Positions 1 to 9,159 of a stretch of 64,000 bases of DNA are shown one piece after another. Numbering within the stretch: the first letter of the stretch is position 1; each line of letters begins with the position of its first letter. Both the position numbers and the translations under genes were made by a program. The stretch covers positions 62,001 to 126,000 of the forward strand of contig NZ_BCWN01000002.1 of the NCBI RefSeq assembly GCF_001592225.1, written 5' to 3'. The notes under the pieces are model-generated. The model saw nothing but the letters and a program-made list of their open reading frames with translations, was not told the origin of the DNA and did no database searches. Source of the DNA: Castellaniella caeni NBRC 101664. Lineage in GTDB: Bacteria > Pseudomonadota > Gammaproteobacteria > Burkholderiales > Burkholderiaceae_B.

Positions 1-84
1 TGCCCGCGCACCGGGAGCCTGTGACAGGCGCCGTCTTGACGATGCAGCGGAAAGTGAGCTACTCCCCTTGATCGGCTGATTATA
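1..84 (-). promoter_or_regulatory. yybP-ykoY-type (Mn2+) riboswitch, partial, with its promoter
   Basis: Read on the minus strand, a TATAAT box (84-79) is followed after about 12 nt by AAGGGGAGTAGC, the conserved 5' signature of yybP-ykoY leaders, then CATCGTCAAGACG and a GC-rich paired region that runs off the window. The same layout occurs at 54564-54750 in front of a TerC-family gene. The family senses Mn2+ and usually controls Mn2+ exporters. The regulated gene lies outside the window to the left and cannot be named. Confidence 0.75.
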
Positions 85-149
85 GACGACTTGCGGGCAG
101 GCCCCCACCCAGCGGGAAAAATGCCCACCGCGGCGCTGGCTTCTCTGTC

Positions 150-1343
150 TCAGCCAGCCTTTGGCGGCCCGGGGATGAAACGCCAGGCGATCAGCCAGCC
201 CAAGGCTTGGGCCAGCGCCAAGGCCAGTACCGTGCCCGGCCAGGCGCCCCAGGTGTAGGCCAGGCCGCACACCCAGGCGCCGGTGAAGCCGCCGCAGTAA
301 TACGCCGAGTAATACAGGCCGCTGGCGAGGGATCGCCCTTCGGTGATGCGGTAGGCGATGAAGCTCATCACCGCCGACTGGATGATGAAGACCCCGCAGG
401 CGGCAATGGCCAGGGCAATGACGATGACCCAGGACGGCTGCAGCAGGGTGAGCAGCACCCCCAGGGCCGAAAGCACCAGCGCCGACAGGATCGTGCGCCG
501 CACACCGATGCGGGGGATGATGCGCCCCGCAAGCGGGGTGACGACCACGCCCAGCAGATAGACGGCAAAGATATTGGCGAGCTGGCCGGGGCTGAAGTGA
601 TAGGGTGCCGCCGCCAGATGCAGGTTGACGAAGGTGAACAGGCCGATGAGGGCGAACAGCACGGTGAAGCCCAACGCGCAGGCCGCCTGCAGATAGGGGT
701 TGCACACCAGCAGGCGCAAGGTGGCCAGACCCGAGGTGAAGCGGGCATTGGCGACGAAGCGGCGCGAGGCGGGCAGACCGCGCCAGACCACGAAGGCGCC
801 GACGAGATTGAGCACCGCCATGACCCCGAAGGCCGCGCGCCAGGGCATGTATTCGGTGAGATGCCCCAGGATAAAGCGCCCGGAAAAGCCGCCCAGCACG
901 CTGCCGGTGACATACAGGGTGACGACCCGGATCATGGCCGCGCCGCGAAATTCTTCGCCGATGTAGGCGATGGCCACCACCGACACCCCCGGCACGGCCA
1001 GCCCCTGCAAAAAGCGCAGCACCAGCAGGCCATGCACCGTCTGCACCAGCGGGATCAAGGCCGTCGGCAGCGCCAGGGCGAAGACCGAGCCGACGATGAG
1101 CCACTTGCGCCCGAAGGCATCGGAGAGCATGCCGACGAAAGGCGACATGAGCGCCACGGCCAGGACGGTGACCCCCACCGAATTGCCGATCTGGACGATG
1201 GAGGCGTTCAGATCGTGCTGCAGCTGCGGCAGGATGGACTGCACCGAATACACCTGGATGAAGGCAAACACCCCCACCAAAGCCATGGTGAGTCTCAGCA
1301 GGCGGCTGGGATGATCGCGCTCGTCGGGAGAAGAATCGGACAC
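150..1343 (-). CDS. MFS transporter (12-TM efflux type)
   Basis: Inner-membrane major facilitator protein of about 397 residues with around twelve hydrophobic segments. The loop between TM2 and TM3 carries the MFS signature (GMLSDAFGRKW), and the fold resembles YnfM/arabinose-efflux-like drug or metabolite exporters. I chose the GTG at 1343 because the upstream reading frame is arginine-rich and non-membrane-like; an internal ATG nearer TM1 is possible and no strong ribosome site decides. The substrate cannot be inferred. The gene stands apart from the Lrp-type regulator upstream (about 190 bp gap) and may be monocistronic. Confidence 0.8.
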   Translation of the reverse strand: MSDSSPDERDHPSRLLRLTMALVGVFAFIQVYSVQSILPQLQHDLNASIVQIGNSVGVTVLAVALMSPFVGMLSDAFGRKWLIVGSVFALALPTALIPLVQTVHGLLVLRFLQGLAVPGVSVVAIAYIGEEFRGAAMIRVVTLYVTGSVLGGFSGRFILGHLTEYMPWRAAFGVMAVLNLVGAFVVWRGLPASRRFVANARFTSGLATLRLLVCNPYLQAACALGFTVLFALIGLFTFVNLHLAAAPYHFSPGQLANIFAVYLLGVVVTPLAGRIIPRIGVRRTILSALVLSALGVLLTLLQPSWVIVIALAIAACGVFIIQSAVMSFIAYRITEGRSLASGLYYSAYYCGGFTGAWVCGLAYTWGAWPGTVLALALAQALGWLIAWRFIPGPPKAG

Positions 1344-1535
1344 GGAAGCAGACTGGGAGAGACGACAGCGCAGACGCCGACGCAAGAGGCTGCAGAGCAA
1401 GCCGGGGGATCGCTCTACAGGGCATTCCGCATTATAGGCCCGCGTGCCGACGGCTTTCGCGCCCACCGCCTGGCCCACCCGCTGGCCACCACGGCTTGGC
1501 CGCCCGCGGGTGTCTCGACCATCCCGGCGCCTGGC

Positions 1536-2024
1536 CTACCCCTTGGCGCCCCCTTTGACAGGCTTGTAGATCTGTTCGAGCGGCAGGGCCGTGGTGTGGC
1601 GCACGACCTCCATGACGAAGCCGGAGCTGACGTCCACCAACTCGGCCACCTTGATGAGCCGCTTGTATACGCGGTCGTACCCGGCGATGTCGGCCACGAC
1701 CACCTTGAGCAGGTAATCGACCTCGCCCGCCATGCGGTAGACCTCGAGGATTTCGGGAATGCCCGCCACGCCGTCGAGAAAGCGGGTCGTCCAGCCGTCG
1801 TCGTGGCGGGCCGCCTTGACCGTGACGAAGGCCGTCAGCCCCAGGCCCAGGCTGACCGGGTCGCACAGGGCGACCTGCGCCTGGATGACACCGTCTTCTT
1901 TCAGGCGCTGGATGCGGCGCCAGCAAGGCGTGGTGGACAGACCCACCCGGGCGGCCAGGTCAGCCAAGCTGGCTGATGCATCATTTTGCAGGATTTCAAG
2001 GATGCGGCAATCAAATTTATCCAT
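1536..2024 (-). CDS. decR: DecR-like Lrp/AsnC-family transcriptional regulator
   Basis: 162-residue Lrp/AsnC protein. The N-terminal helix-turn-helix covers about residues 1-60 (SLADLAARVGLSTTPCWRR) and a RAM ligand-sensing domain follows. The TTPCW core, LGLGLTAFV and RMAGEVDYLLKV blocks match what I recall of E. coli DecR (YbaO), the cysteine-responsive activator. It is divergent from a metC-type lyase and a cystine-type ABC transporter across a 120-bp gap, the usual arrangement for an Lrp-type regulator controlling its neighbour. Control of these genes by cysteine is inference; family membership is clear. Confidence 0.75.
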   Translation of the reverse strand: MDKFDCRILEILQNDASASLADLAARVGLSTTPCWRRIQRLKEDGVIQAQVALCDPVSLGLGLTAFVTVKAARHDDGWTTRFLDGVAGIPEILEVYRMAGEVDYLLKVVVADIAGYDRVYKRLIKVAELVDVSSGFVMEVVRHTTALPLEQIYKPVKGGAKG

Positions 2025-2144
2025 ACAAACCCTTGGTTTTAGAAAATCATTCTAATTGATCCGCCAAGGGATAGAAAGAATGGAAGCATTTTTCGGTCTG
2101 GAAAATCTAGACTGTCTCCCATCATCCACCCAGGAAATCCAAAC
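2025..2144. promoter_or_regulatory. divergent decR-like / metC-like promoter region
   Basis: AT-rich 120-bp gap between divergent genes, with elements such as AGAAAATCATTCTAATTGAT and AAAATCTAGACT near both starts. It must hold both promoters and probably the Lrp-type operator. I could not define an operator sequence by eye. Confidence 0.45.
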
Positions 2145-3377
2145 ATGAACGCCCCCCTGACACGCGATATGCTCCACTCACTGGAAAAGGCGCCGGCGCA
2201 CGCCGACCAGGCCGTCGAAACCTTTCTGTCGCACGGCACCCGCTCGCCCAAGGAATACGGCGGCACGGTGAACCCCCCGGTGTGCCGCGCCTCGACCATC
2301 GTCTTCGACAACATGCAGGACATGGACGCGCGCCAGGAAGCCATCGACCACGATGAGACCGGCGTGATGTGGTACGGCCGCAAGGGCACGCCCACCACGT
2401 TCGCCCTGCAGGAATCGATCGCCTACCTGGAAGGCGGCTACCGCACACTGCTCGCATCATCGGGGCTGGGCGCCTGCATCGCGGCGCTGTCGGCCTTCGT
2501 GAAGGCGGGCGACCACGTGCTGATGAGCGACAGCGTCTATGGCCCTACGCGCCACTACGCCACCGCCATTTTGTCGCGCTACGGCATCACGACCACGTTC
2601 TATGACCCGCAGATCGGCGCTGGCATCGAAGCCCTGATCCAGCCCAACACACGCGTCGTCTACGTCGAATCGCCGGGCTCGCAAACCTTCGAAATGCAGG
2701 ACATCCCCGCCATCGCCGAGTGCGCCCACCGGCACGGCGCCCGTGTAGTGCTTGACAACACCTGGGCCTCGCCGCTGTACTTCAAGCCCTTCGAGCACGG
2801 CGTGGACGTCTCGGTGCAGGCCTGCACCAAGTACATCACCGGCCATTCGGATGCGCTGCTGGGCTCGATCACCACGACCCAGGACACCTGGCAAGAAGTG
2901 CGCAACCACGTCTACGCCCACGGCCTGAACGCCGGCCCGGACGACATCTATCTCGCGCTGCGCGGCCTGCGCACGCTGTCGGTGCGCCTCGAACGCCACC
3001 AGCGCAACGCGCTTGAAGTGGCCCAGTGGCTGGCCGCGCAGCCCGAAGTCGAGCAGGTGCTCTACCCCGCCCTGCCGGGGGCGCCGGGCCACGAAATCTG
3101 GAAGCGCGATTTCACCGGCGCCTCGGGCCTGATGGGGCTGGTGCTCAAGCCCTGCGCACCGCAGGCCCTGCGCGACTTCGTCGACAGCCTGGCACTCTTT
3201 CATCTGGGCTTTTCCTGGGGCGGCTTCGAAAGCATGATCATGCCGCAAGTGGACATGCCCACGCGCAACGCCTCGCAGTGGCCCTACCAAGGCCCGCTCG
3301 TGCGCCTGCACATCGGTCTGGAATCGCCCGACGACCTGATCGCCGATCTGAAAACGGGCTTCGCCCGCCTGGCCTGA
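2145..3377 (+). CDS. metC: cystathionine beta-lyase / cysteine desulfhydrase family (PLP)
   Basis: 410-residue Cys/Met-metabolism PLP enzyme. The Schiff-base lysine is Lys229 in CTKYITGHSDALLG, and the cofactor region includes SSGLGACIAAL and the VYVESPGS and VVLDNTWASP blocks. MetC-type enzymes split C-S bonds of cystathionine, cystine or cysteine to pyruvate, ammonia and a thiol or sulfide. The start ATG follows the divergent regulatory gap. Downstream cystine-type transporter genes and the DecR-like regulator suggest that cysteine/cystine cleavage, rather than only methionine synthesis, is the local role. Length is close to the family norm of about 395. Confidence 0.85.
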   Translation: MNAPLTRDMLHSLEKAPAHADQAVETFLSHGTRSPKEYGGTVNPPVCRASTIVFDNMQDMDARQEAIDHDETGVMWYGRKGTPTTFALQESIAYLEGGYRTLLASSGLGACIAALSAFVKAGDHVLMSDSVYGPTRHYATAILSRYGITTTFYDPQIGAGIEALIQPNTRVVYVESPGSQTFEMQDIPAIAECAHRHGARVVLDNTWASPLYFKPFEHGVDVSVQACTKYITGHSDALLGSITTTQDTWQEVRNHVYAHGLNAGPDDIYLALRGLRTLSVRLERHQRNALEVAQWLAAQPEVEQVLYPALPGAPGHEIWKRDFTGASGLMGLVLKPCAPQALRDFVDSLALFHLGFSWGGFESMIMPQVDMPTRNASQWPYQGPLVRLHIGLESPDDLIADLKTGFARLA

Positions 3378-3437
3378 TTCTCACCCAGCCGCCACACCGC
3401 CGGGGCGCGCCCCGGCCCCTTTTGCAGGAAGCCGTTC

Positions 3438-3803
3438 ATGAAGCCACACACCTACACCAGCCTGATCCAGGACGTGCGCAGCCACCTGGCCCCCTTGCGG
3501 CAAAGCCAGCCCGAGCTGATGCAGCACTTCGGCGCCCTGGGCAAGGCCGCCCTCGCCCCCGGCGCGCTCGACGCCCGCTTCAAAGAGCTGATCGCCCTGG
3601 CCATCGCCGTGGCCACGCGCTGCGACGACTGCATCGGCTTTCACACCCAGACGCTGGCCAAAATGGGCGTGGACGAGCAGGAAATCCTGGAAGTGCTGGG
3701 CGTCAACGTCTACATGGGCGGCGGCCCGTCGCTGATGTATGCCTCTCATGCCGTCTCGGCCTTCCGCGAGTTTCTGCCCGCACGGGAAACCGCCCCGGCC
3801 TGA
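3438..3803 (+). CDS. AhpD-like carboxymuconolactone decarboxylase family protein
   Basis: 121-residue small helical protein of the CMD/AhpD superfamily. The redox motif C62-D-D-C65 followed by His69 (CDDCIGFH) is the AhpD-type peroxidase or disulfide-reductase centre, and LKxLIALAIAVATRC-like context is typical. It lies 60 bp after the metC-type gene with a plausible GGAA ribosome site, likely in the same operon. A role in handling peroxide or thiol stress during cystine metabolism is inference. The exact substrate is unknown. Confidence 0.8.
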   Translation: MKPHTYTSLIQDVRSHLAPLRQSQPELMQHFGALGKAALAPGALDARFKELIALAIAVATRCDDCIGFHTQTLAKMGVDEQEILEVLGVNVYMGGGPSLMYASHAVSAFREFLPARETAPA

Positions 3804-3850
3804 CGCCCCCCTTTTTGCACGACACACACAAAAACCCTCGGAGACAAACC

Positions 3851-4651
3851 ATGAAACTGCATTCACTGATTCTGAACGGTGCGCTGCTGGCCGCCGCGCT
3901 GAGCGTCACGGCCCCCGCCGTCCAGGCCCAGGATCTGCTCGACAAGGTCAAGGCCAGCGGCACCTTGGTCGTGGGCCTGGAAGGCACCTACCCGCCCTTT
4001 GGCTACCGCGACAGCGCGGGCAAGCTCACGGGCTTCGACGTGGACGTGATCACGGCGGTGGCCCACCAGCTGGGCGCCAAGCCCCAGTTCGTCACGACCG
4101 AATGGAGCGGCATCATCGCCGGCCTGCAGGCGGGCAAGTTCGACGTCATCGCCAACCAGGTGTCCATCACGCCCGACCGCGAAAAGGCGCTGGACTTCAG
4201 CGTCCCCTACATCTATTCCGCCGCCCAGGTGATCCAGCGCAAGGACGACCAGACGGACTACAGCTCGCCCGCCGCCTTCAAGGACAAGAAAGTGGCCGTC
4301 GTGCTGGGCAGCAACTACGTGCCCATGGTGAAAGCCATCCCGGGAGCCATCGTCAAGACCTACCCCGGCGCCGTCGAGTTTCTCAGCGATCTGGCGGGCG
4401 GACGCCTGGACGCGGGGGTAAACGACCGCCTGCTGCTGCCCTACCTCATCCGGCAATCCAACCTGCCGCTGCGCCAGGGCGCCCTGCTGCCGGGCGAATC
4501 GACCAAGATGGGCATCCCTTTCCGCAAGGGCAACCCCGCGTTCGCCAAGGCCATCGACGCCGCCTTCCAGACGATGCGCAGCGACGGCACCCTGAAGACG
4601 CTGTCGAAGAAATGGTTCGGCGCCGACGTGACCGAAGCGCCGCAACCCTGA
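3851..4651 (+). CDS. ABC transporter substrate-binding protein, cystine/polar amino acid type (family 3)
   Basis: 266-residue periplasmic binding protein. Residues 1-27 form a Sec signal ending AVQAQ, followed by the family-3 signature around GTYPPFGYRDSAGKLTGFDV. GGAGAC precedes the ATG by about eight bases. Similar proteins bind cystine, glutamine or histidine; the neighbouring metC-type lyase and DecR-like regulator favour cystine. The permease and ATPase genes follow after a gap with a stem-loop, an arrangement that commonly gives excess binding protein over permease. Confidence 0.85.
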   Translation: MKLHSLILNGALLAAALSVTAPAVQAQDLLDKVKASGTLVVGLEGTYPPFGYRDSAGKLTGFDVDVITAVAHQLGAKPQFVTTEWSGIIAGLQAGKFDVIANQVSITPDREKALDFSVPYIYSAAQVIQRKDDQTDYSSPAAFKDKKVAVVLGSNYVPMVKAIPGAIVKTYPGAVEFLSDLAGGRLDAGVNDRLLLPYLIRQSNLPLRQGALLPGESTKMGIPFRKGNPAFAKAIDAAFQTMRSDGTLKTLSKKWFGADVTEAPQP

Positions 4652-4696
4652 TCGCGGGCCACCGCGCCACCGCACATTCTCCGCCACTCCCGAAGC

Positions 4697-4726
4697 GGGC
4701 AGGGGTTCCATCGCCGAACCCCGCCC
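4697..4726 (+). terminator. stem-loop between binding-protein and permease genes
   Basis: GGGC-A-GGGGTTC pairs with GAACCCC-GCCC (one bulged A) 45 bases after the binding-protein stop. There is no T-run, so it is more likely an mRNA 3'-end stabiliser or partial attenuator than a full terminator. Confidence 0.5.
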
Positions 4727-4759
4727 CCTTCACCGCCCGATCTACCTAGGGAGCCGACC

Positions 4760-5419
4760 ATGCAAGCCGTCGATCTCATCATGCACGCCTCACCCCTCTT
4801 GCTTCAGGGGGTCGTCCTGACCATTCAATTCGCCCTCGCGTCCATGGTGCTGGGCCTGATGCTCGGCATCGTGGTCGCCATCATGGGCATCAGCAGCAAC
4901 CCCGTGCTCAACCGCACGGCGCGCGGCTACGTCAGCCTGATGCGCGGCACGCCGCTGCTGGTGCAGATTTTCCTGATCTACTACGGGCTGCCGGGCATCG
5001 GCATCTCGCTGGATCCGACCACCGCCGGCATTCTGGCGCTGACCGCCAACGCGGGCGCCTACCTGGCTGAAAGCATGCGCGGGGCGATCATGGGCATCAA
5101 CCGCGGCCAGTGGGCCGCCGCCCACAGCCTGGGTCTGAGCTACCTGGAAACCCTGCGCTTCGTTGTCTGCCCGCAGGCGCTGCGCTTGGCGGTGCCCAGC
5201 CTGGGCAACACCCTCATCAGCCTCATCAAGGACACCTCGCTGGTGTCCGTCATCACCGTCACCGAACTGCTGCGCTCAGCGCAGGAAGTTATCGCCACCA
5301 CGTTCCAGCCGCTGCCGCTGTACATCGCCGTGGCCCTCATCTACTGGGTGCTGAGCACGGCGCTGTCCTGGGGCCAGCGCCGCGTCGAAACCCGCCTGGC
5401 GCAGCCGCTGACGCGCTGA
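4760..5419 (+). CDS. amino acid ABC transporter permease (HisM/TcyB type)
   Basis: 219-residue inner-membrane permease with about five membrane segments. The EAA loop that docks with the ATPase is visible near residues 110-140 (INRGQWAAAHSLGLSYLETLRFVVCPQALR). It belongs to the His/Glu/Gln/Arg/cystine permease family. A GGGAG ribosome site stands eight bases before the ATG. It forms one transporter with the binding protein upstream and the ATPase 40 bp downstream. A single permease gene implies a homodimeric channel. Confidence 0.88.
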   Translation: MQAVDLIMHASPLLLQGVVLTIQFALASMVLGLMLGIVVAIMGISSNPVLNRTARGYVSLMRGTPLLVQIFLIYYGLPGIGISLDPTTAGILALTANAGAYLAESMRGAIMGINRGQWAAAHSLGLSYLETLRFVVCPQALRLAVPSLGNTLISLIKDTSLVSVITVTELLRSAQEVIATTFQPLPLYIAVALIYWVLSTALSWGQRRVETRLAQPLTR

Positions 5420-5459
5420 CACCCGGTCATTCTTCACTGATTATGGATAGGAGTGCATC

Positions 5460-6185
<726 letters not shown>

Positions 6186-6220
6186 TTTTCCCTTCCCTCA
6201 CCTCCTTTCCGGAGACCAGC

Positions 6221-6868
6221 ATGTCGAACACAGCAGTTCTGTATACGGATCACGGTTTTGGCAGCCCCTATGCCATGTCGGCCTATGTGGCCCTGGCCGA
6301 AAAAGGCGTGGATGTCGAGCTGATCAAGGTTGACCTGGATCACGGTGCCCAGCACCGGCCCGACTACCTGGGCCTGTCCATGACCGGCAAGGTGCCCACC
6401 CTGGTGCACGACGGCTTTGCCTTGTCGGAATCGTCGGCCATCGCCGAATACATCGACGACACCTTCCAGGGGACGGCCCTCTATCCCAAGGATCGCCTGC
6501 AACGCGCCCGTGCCCGGCAGGTGCAGGCCTGGCTGCGCACCGACCTGGGCGCCATCCGCGAAGAACGCTCGTCGGGCAATCTCTTTGCCAAGCCCGCGCA
6601 CGCCCTGCCCGCGCTCAGCGCCCCCGCGCGCCAGGCCGCCGACAAGCTGATCGCGGCGGCCGAACAGCTGCTGCCCGCCGGCAGCGTCAACCTCTTCGAG
6701 CACTGGAGCATCGCCGACCTGGATCTGTCGCTGATGCTCAACCGCATGGTGGCCGTGGGCGACCCGATGCCCGCCCGCCTGGTGGAATACGTGCGCCACC
6801 AATGGAGCCGCCCCTCGGTGCAACGCTGGGTGGCGCTGGATCGCACGCCCGCCACCGCCGCCGCATAA
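6221..6868 (+). CDS. yfcF: YfcF-like glutathione S-transferase
   Basis: 215-residue glutathione transferase. A thioredoxin-like N-terminal domain contains the glutathione-contact block VPTLVHDGFALSESSAIAEY, followed by the all-helical C-terminal domain. The stretches RARARQVQAWLRTDL, IREERS and SIADLDLSLMLNRMV agree with E. coli YfcF, which has glutathione-dependent peroxidase activity. GGAGACC precedes the ATG. It follows the ABC ATPase by 35 bp and may share its transcript, fitting a thiol/peroxide theme. Confidence 0.8.
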   Translation: MSNTAVLYTDHGFGSPYAMSAYVALAEKGVDVELIKVDLDHGAQHRPDYLGLSMTGKVPTLVHDGFALSESSAIAEYIDDTFQGTALYPKDRLQRARARQVQAWLRTDLGAIREERSSGNLFAKPAHALPALSAPARQAADKLIAAAEQLLPAGSVNLFEHWSIADLDLSLMLNRMVAVGDPMPARLVEYVRHQWSRPSVQRWVALDRTPATAAA

Positions 6869-6948
6869 GCGGCCCGGGGGGATCGCCGCCGACAGGGGGT
6901 CGGCATGGGCATGGGTTTCGAGAATACACTGCAACTTGAGAAATGCAC

Positions 6949-7533
6949 ATGAACACCCTCCCGACACGCCCGGCGGCACAACGGCTCGCCACGCCACAGA
7001 CGCGCCGCCTCTTCTTTGCCCTATGGCCGGATGCCGACATCGTGGCAGCCCTGGGCCCCTGGGCTCGCCACGCGCACGACGCCTGCGGCGGGCGCATCAT
7101 GCGCCCCGACACCCTGCACCTGACCCTGGCCTTCCTGGGTTCGGTCGATGCGCAGCGCATCCCCGAGCTGGCCGAACTGGTGCGTACCTGCCCGGCGCCG
7201 GGGGGCACGGTCACGCTGGATCGGTTCGGGCGTTTTCGCGGGCCGCGCATCGTCTGGGCCGGGCCGTCGGCCACCCTGCCCTGGCTCGACACCTTGCACC
7301 GCACGCTCTGGCAAGGGCTGGCGCGGCACGGCTTTCCGGCGCCCGACGAAACCTTCCGACCTCACGTATCCCTGCTGCGCAAGGCGGACACCACCGACCT
7401 CGGCCCGCTGCCAACACCATGCCCTATCGTCTGGCACGCCAGGCGGCTGGTGCTGGTGGCCTCCACCCCGCGCGAGACGGGGTCGTACTATGAGGTGCTG
7501 GCTGAGGCACGCCTCGGCCAAAAAGGGCTGTGA
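6949..7533 (+). CDS. thpR: RNA 2',3'-cyclic phosphodiesterase ThpR (LigT)
   Basis: About 194 residues of the 2H phosphoesterase superfamily with both catalytic motifs, HLTL and HVSL, about 90 residues apart. It opens with RRLFFALWP, typical of ThpR. The enzyme hydrolyses 2',3'-cyclic phosphates on RNA ends. Two in-frame ATGs lie six bases apart; the second (6949) is preferred because GAGA is at proper spacing from it. Confidence 0.85.
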   Translation: MNTLPTRPAAQRLATPQTRRLFFALWPDADIVAALGPWARHAHDACGGRIMRPDTLHLTLAFLGSVDAQRIPELAELVRTCPAPGGTVTLDRFGRFRGPRIVWAGPSATLPWLDTLHRTLWQGLARHGFPAPDETFRPHVSLLRKADTTDLGPLPTPCPIVWHARRLVLVASTPRETGSYYEVLAEARLGQKGL

Positions 7534-7662
7534 TCGGTGTTGCCCCGCACACTACGGCACAGTATGATTCACGTGTAGGTTCGGCGGTGGGGTTCGCCAA
7601 AGACCGCTTCTCAGGTACGAAGCCAATGACTCCTGGATGATCCGCTTACGGAGCCAGAAGCC

Positions 7663-9159
7663 ATGAACCACACTCTCGGCATCACCACTGCCACCGCCTT
7701 GCGCGCCGCAGACACCGCCAGCGCCGGCCACGACGGCACCAGCACGGCATATGTCAGCCTGCTTTTCCCCGCCATACCAGATGGGGGGCCGCACGAGCAA
7801 AAGCCCCCCGCCTATTTTGTCGACCTGAATCTCGATCAGCTGGCCAAGACGCTGGCCGGAGACGATGACGCCTACGACCTGCTGCCGCTGCTTTATACGG
7901 CCGCACCGCGCGTCGAGACCATCACACATCGGCACGCCATCTTCCGCGATCTCGAAAAACCGCCCATACAGCAGGCGGTGGAGTCCTTTCTGCAAGGGCT
8001 TGAACAAGCCGCCGAGCAGCGCGGGCGCATGGGCAAGGCGCACCACCCGCACGAGGCCAGCCGTCGGCTGCTTGACGCGCAAAAGATCTACTGCGAAGCC
8101 GTGCGGGCGTTCGCCGGGGCGCTGCGGGCCGCGCAACCCGCGTCCGTCGGCTTCCGGAGCCTGGCCGACTATCTGGACACCTACATCCGCGGCGATGCGC
8201 TGCTGGCCCTAGAAGCTGAAACGACGGCCCTGCTCGAAGCACTGGGAACCGTCCGCTACGATGTGCTGATCCAGAGCCTGCACGTGGAAGTGAGCCGCCA
8301 CCAAGACGAACCCGATTACGGCGCGGAAATCGCCCGGATGTTCGAACGGTTTCAGAGCGGGCGCGTGGCGCAGGCCACAGCGGCACCGTCGAAACCCGTG
8401 GGGCGCTGGAGGCTGGCGGAAGAACCCTGGCTCAACGCCGTGGAAGAACGCATCCTCACGCAACTTGCCATGCTCTTCCCGGCACTGTTCACACGCATCG
8501 ACAGCTACGTGCGGCGCTACGCGGAGTATGCCGACGAAGTCGTCGTGCGCGTGGCGCGCGAGCTTCACTTCTTCCTGGCATACCGGCACTACATCGCACC
8601 GCTGCAGGTTGCGGGCCAACCCTTTTGCTATCCCTCCTTCGCACAGCCCGGCGAGCCGATCGCCGCCAGCGAGGCCTGCGACCTGGTGCTGGCCCATCAC
8701 CTGGCAGCCAACGCAAAGCGCACCGTCAGCAACGACTTCAGACTCGACCCACCCGAGCGCCTGCTGCTGATCTCGGGGCCAAACCAAGGCGGCAAGACCA
8801 CGCTGGCGCGCACCTTCGGTCAACTGCACCACTTGGCGCGCCTGGGGGTGCCGGTGTCGGCACGCTCGGCCGTGCTGCTCTGGTGGAACACCCTCTACAC
8901 ACATTTCGAACGGGCCGAGGACATCCACAACCTGCACGGCAAGCTCGAAGACGACCTGGTGCGCATGCACGCCATCATCACGCACTCGGATGTGCACAGC
9001 GTCGTCATCATGAACGAGGTCTTCAGCTCCACCACGACCGACGACGCGCGTTACCTGGGCGAATGCGTCCTGCGCCAGCCGCCGGACGGCAAGGCATACG
9101 CACACGCCCTTGCGGCCAAGCACCATCTCACACGCAAAGATCTGGAGGCACGGATATGA
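7663..9159 (+). CDS. MutS-like ATPase, first of a coupled pair, apparently internally shortened
   Basis: 498-residue protein with a helical N-terminal region (residues about 1-340, no MutS mismatch-reading domain) and a MutS-type ATPase domain. Walker A is GPNQGGKTT (residues 372-380) and Walker B is SVVIMNEVFSSTTTDDA. Relatives that I recall continue after Walker B with a hydrophobic strand and a VTFIDEL-like switch before the RPADGLAYA block. Here LGECVLRQ runs directly into PPDGKAYAHALA, so about 50 residues seem to be lost in frame. The next gene overlaps by ATGA, so the two are translated together. The function of these MutS-related proteins is unknown; absence of the lever, clamp and mismatch domains argues against classic mismatch repair. 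Confidence 0.75.
   Translation: MNHTLGITTATALRAADTASAGHDGTSTAYVSLLFPAIPDGGPHEQKPPAYFVDLNLDQLAKTLAGDDDAYDLLPLLYTAAPRVETITHRHAIFRDLEKPPIQQAVESFLQGLEQAAEQRGRMGKAHHPHEASRRLLDAQKIYCEAVRAFAGALRAAQPASVGFRSLADYLDTYIRGDALLALEAETTALLEALGTVRYDVLIQSLHVEVSRHQDEPDYGAEIARMFERFQSGRVAQATAAPSKPVGRWRLAEEPWLNAVEERILTQLAMLFPALFTRIDSYVRRYAEYADEVVVRVARELHFFLAYRHYIAPLQVAGQPFCYPSFAQPGEPIAASEACDLVLAHHLAANAKRTVSNDFRLDPPERLLLISGPNQGGKTTLARTFGQLHHLARLGVPVSARSAVLLWWNTLYTHFERAEDIHNLHGKLEDDLVRMHAIITHSDVHSVVIMNEVFSSTTTDDARYLGECVLRQPPDGKAYAHALAAKHHLTRKDLEARI

Noticed and set aside
207-1976. 589-codon open frame on the plus strand
   Set aside because: Antisense shadow of the MFS and Lrp-type genes: rich in Gln, His, Asp and Gly, no domain, while the opposite strand has clear family motifs.
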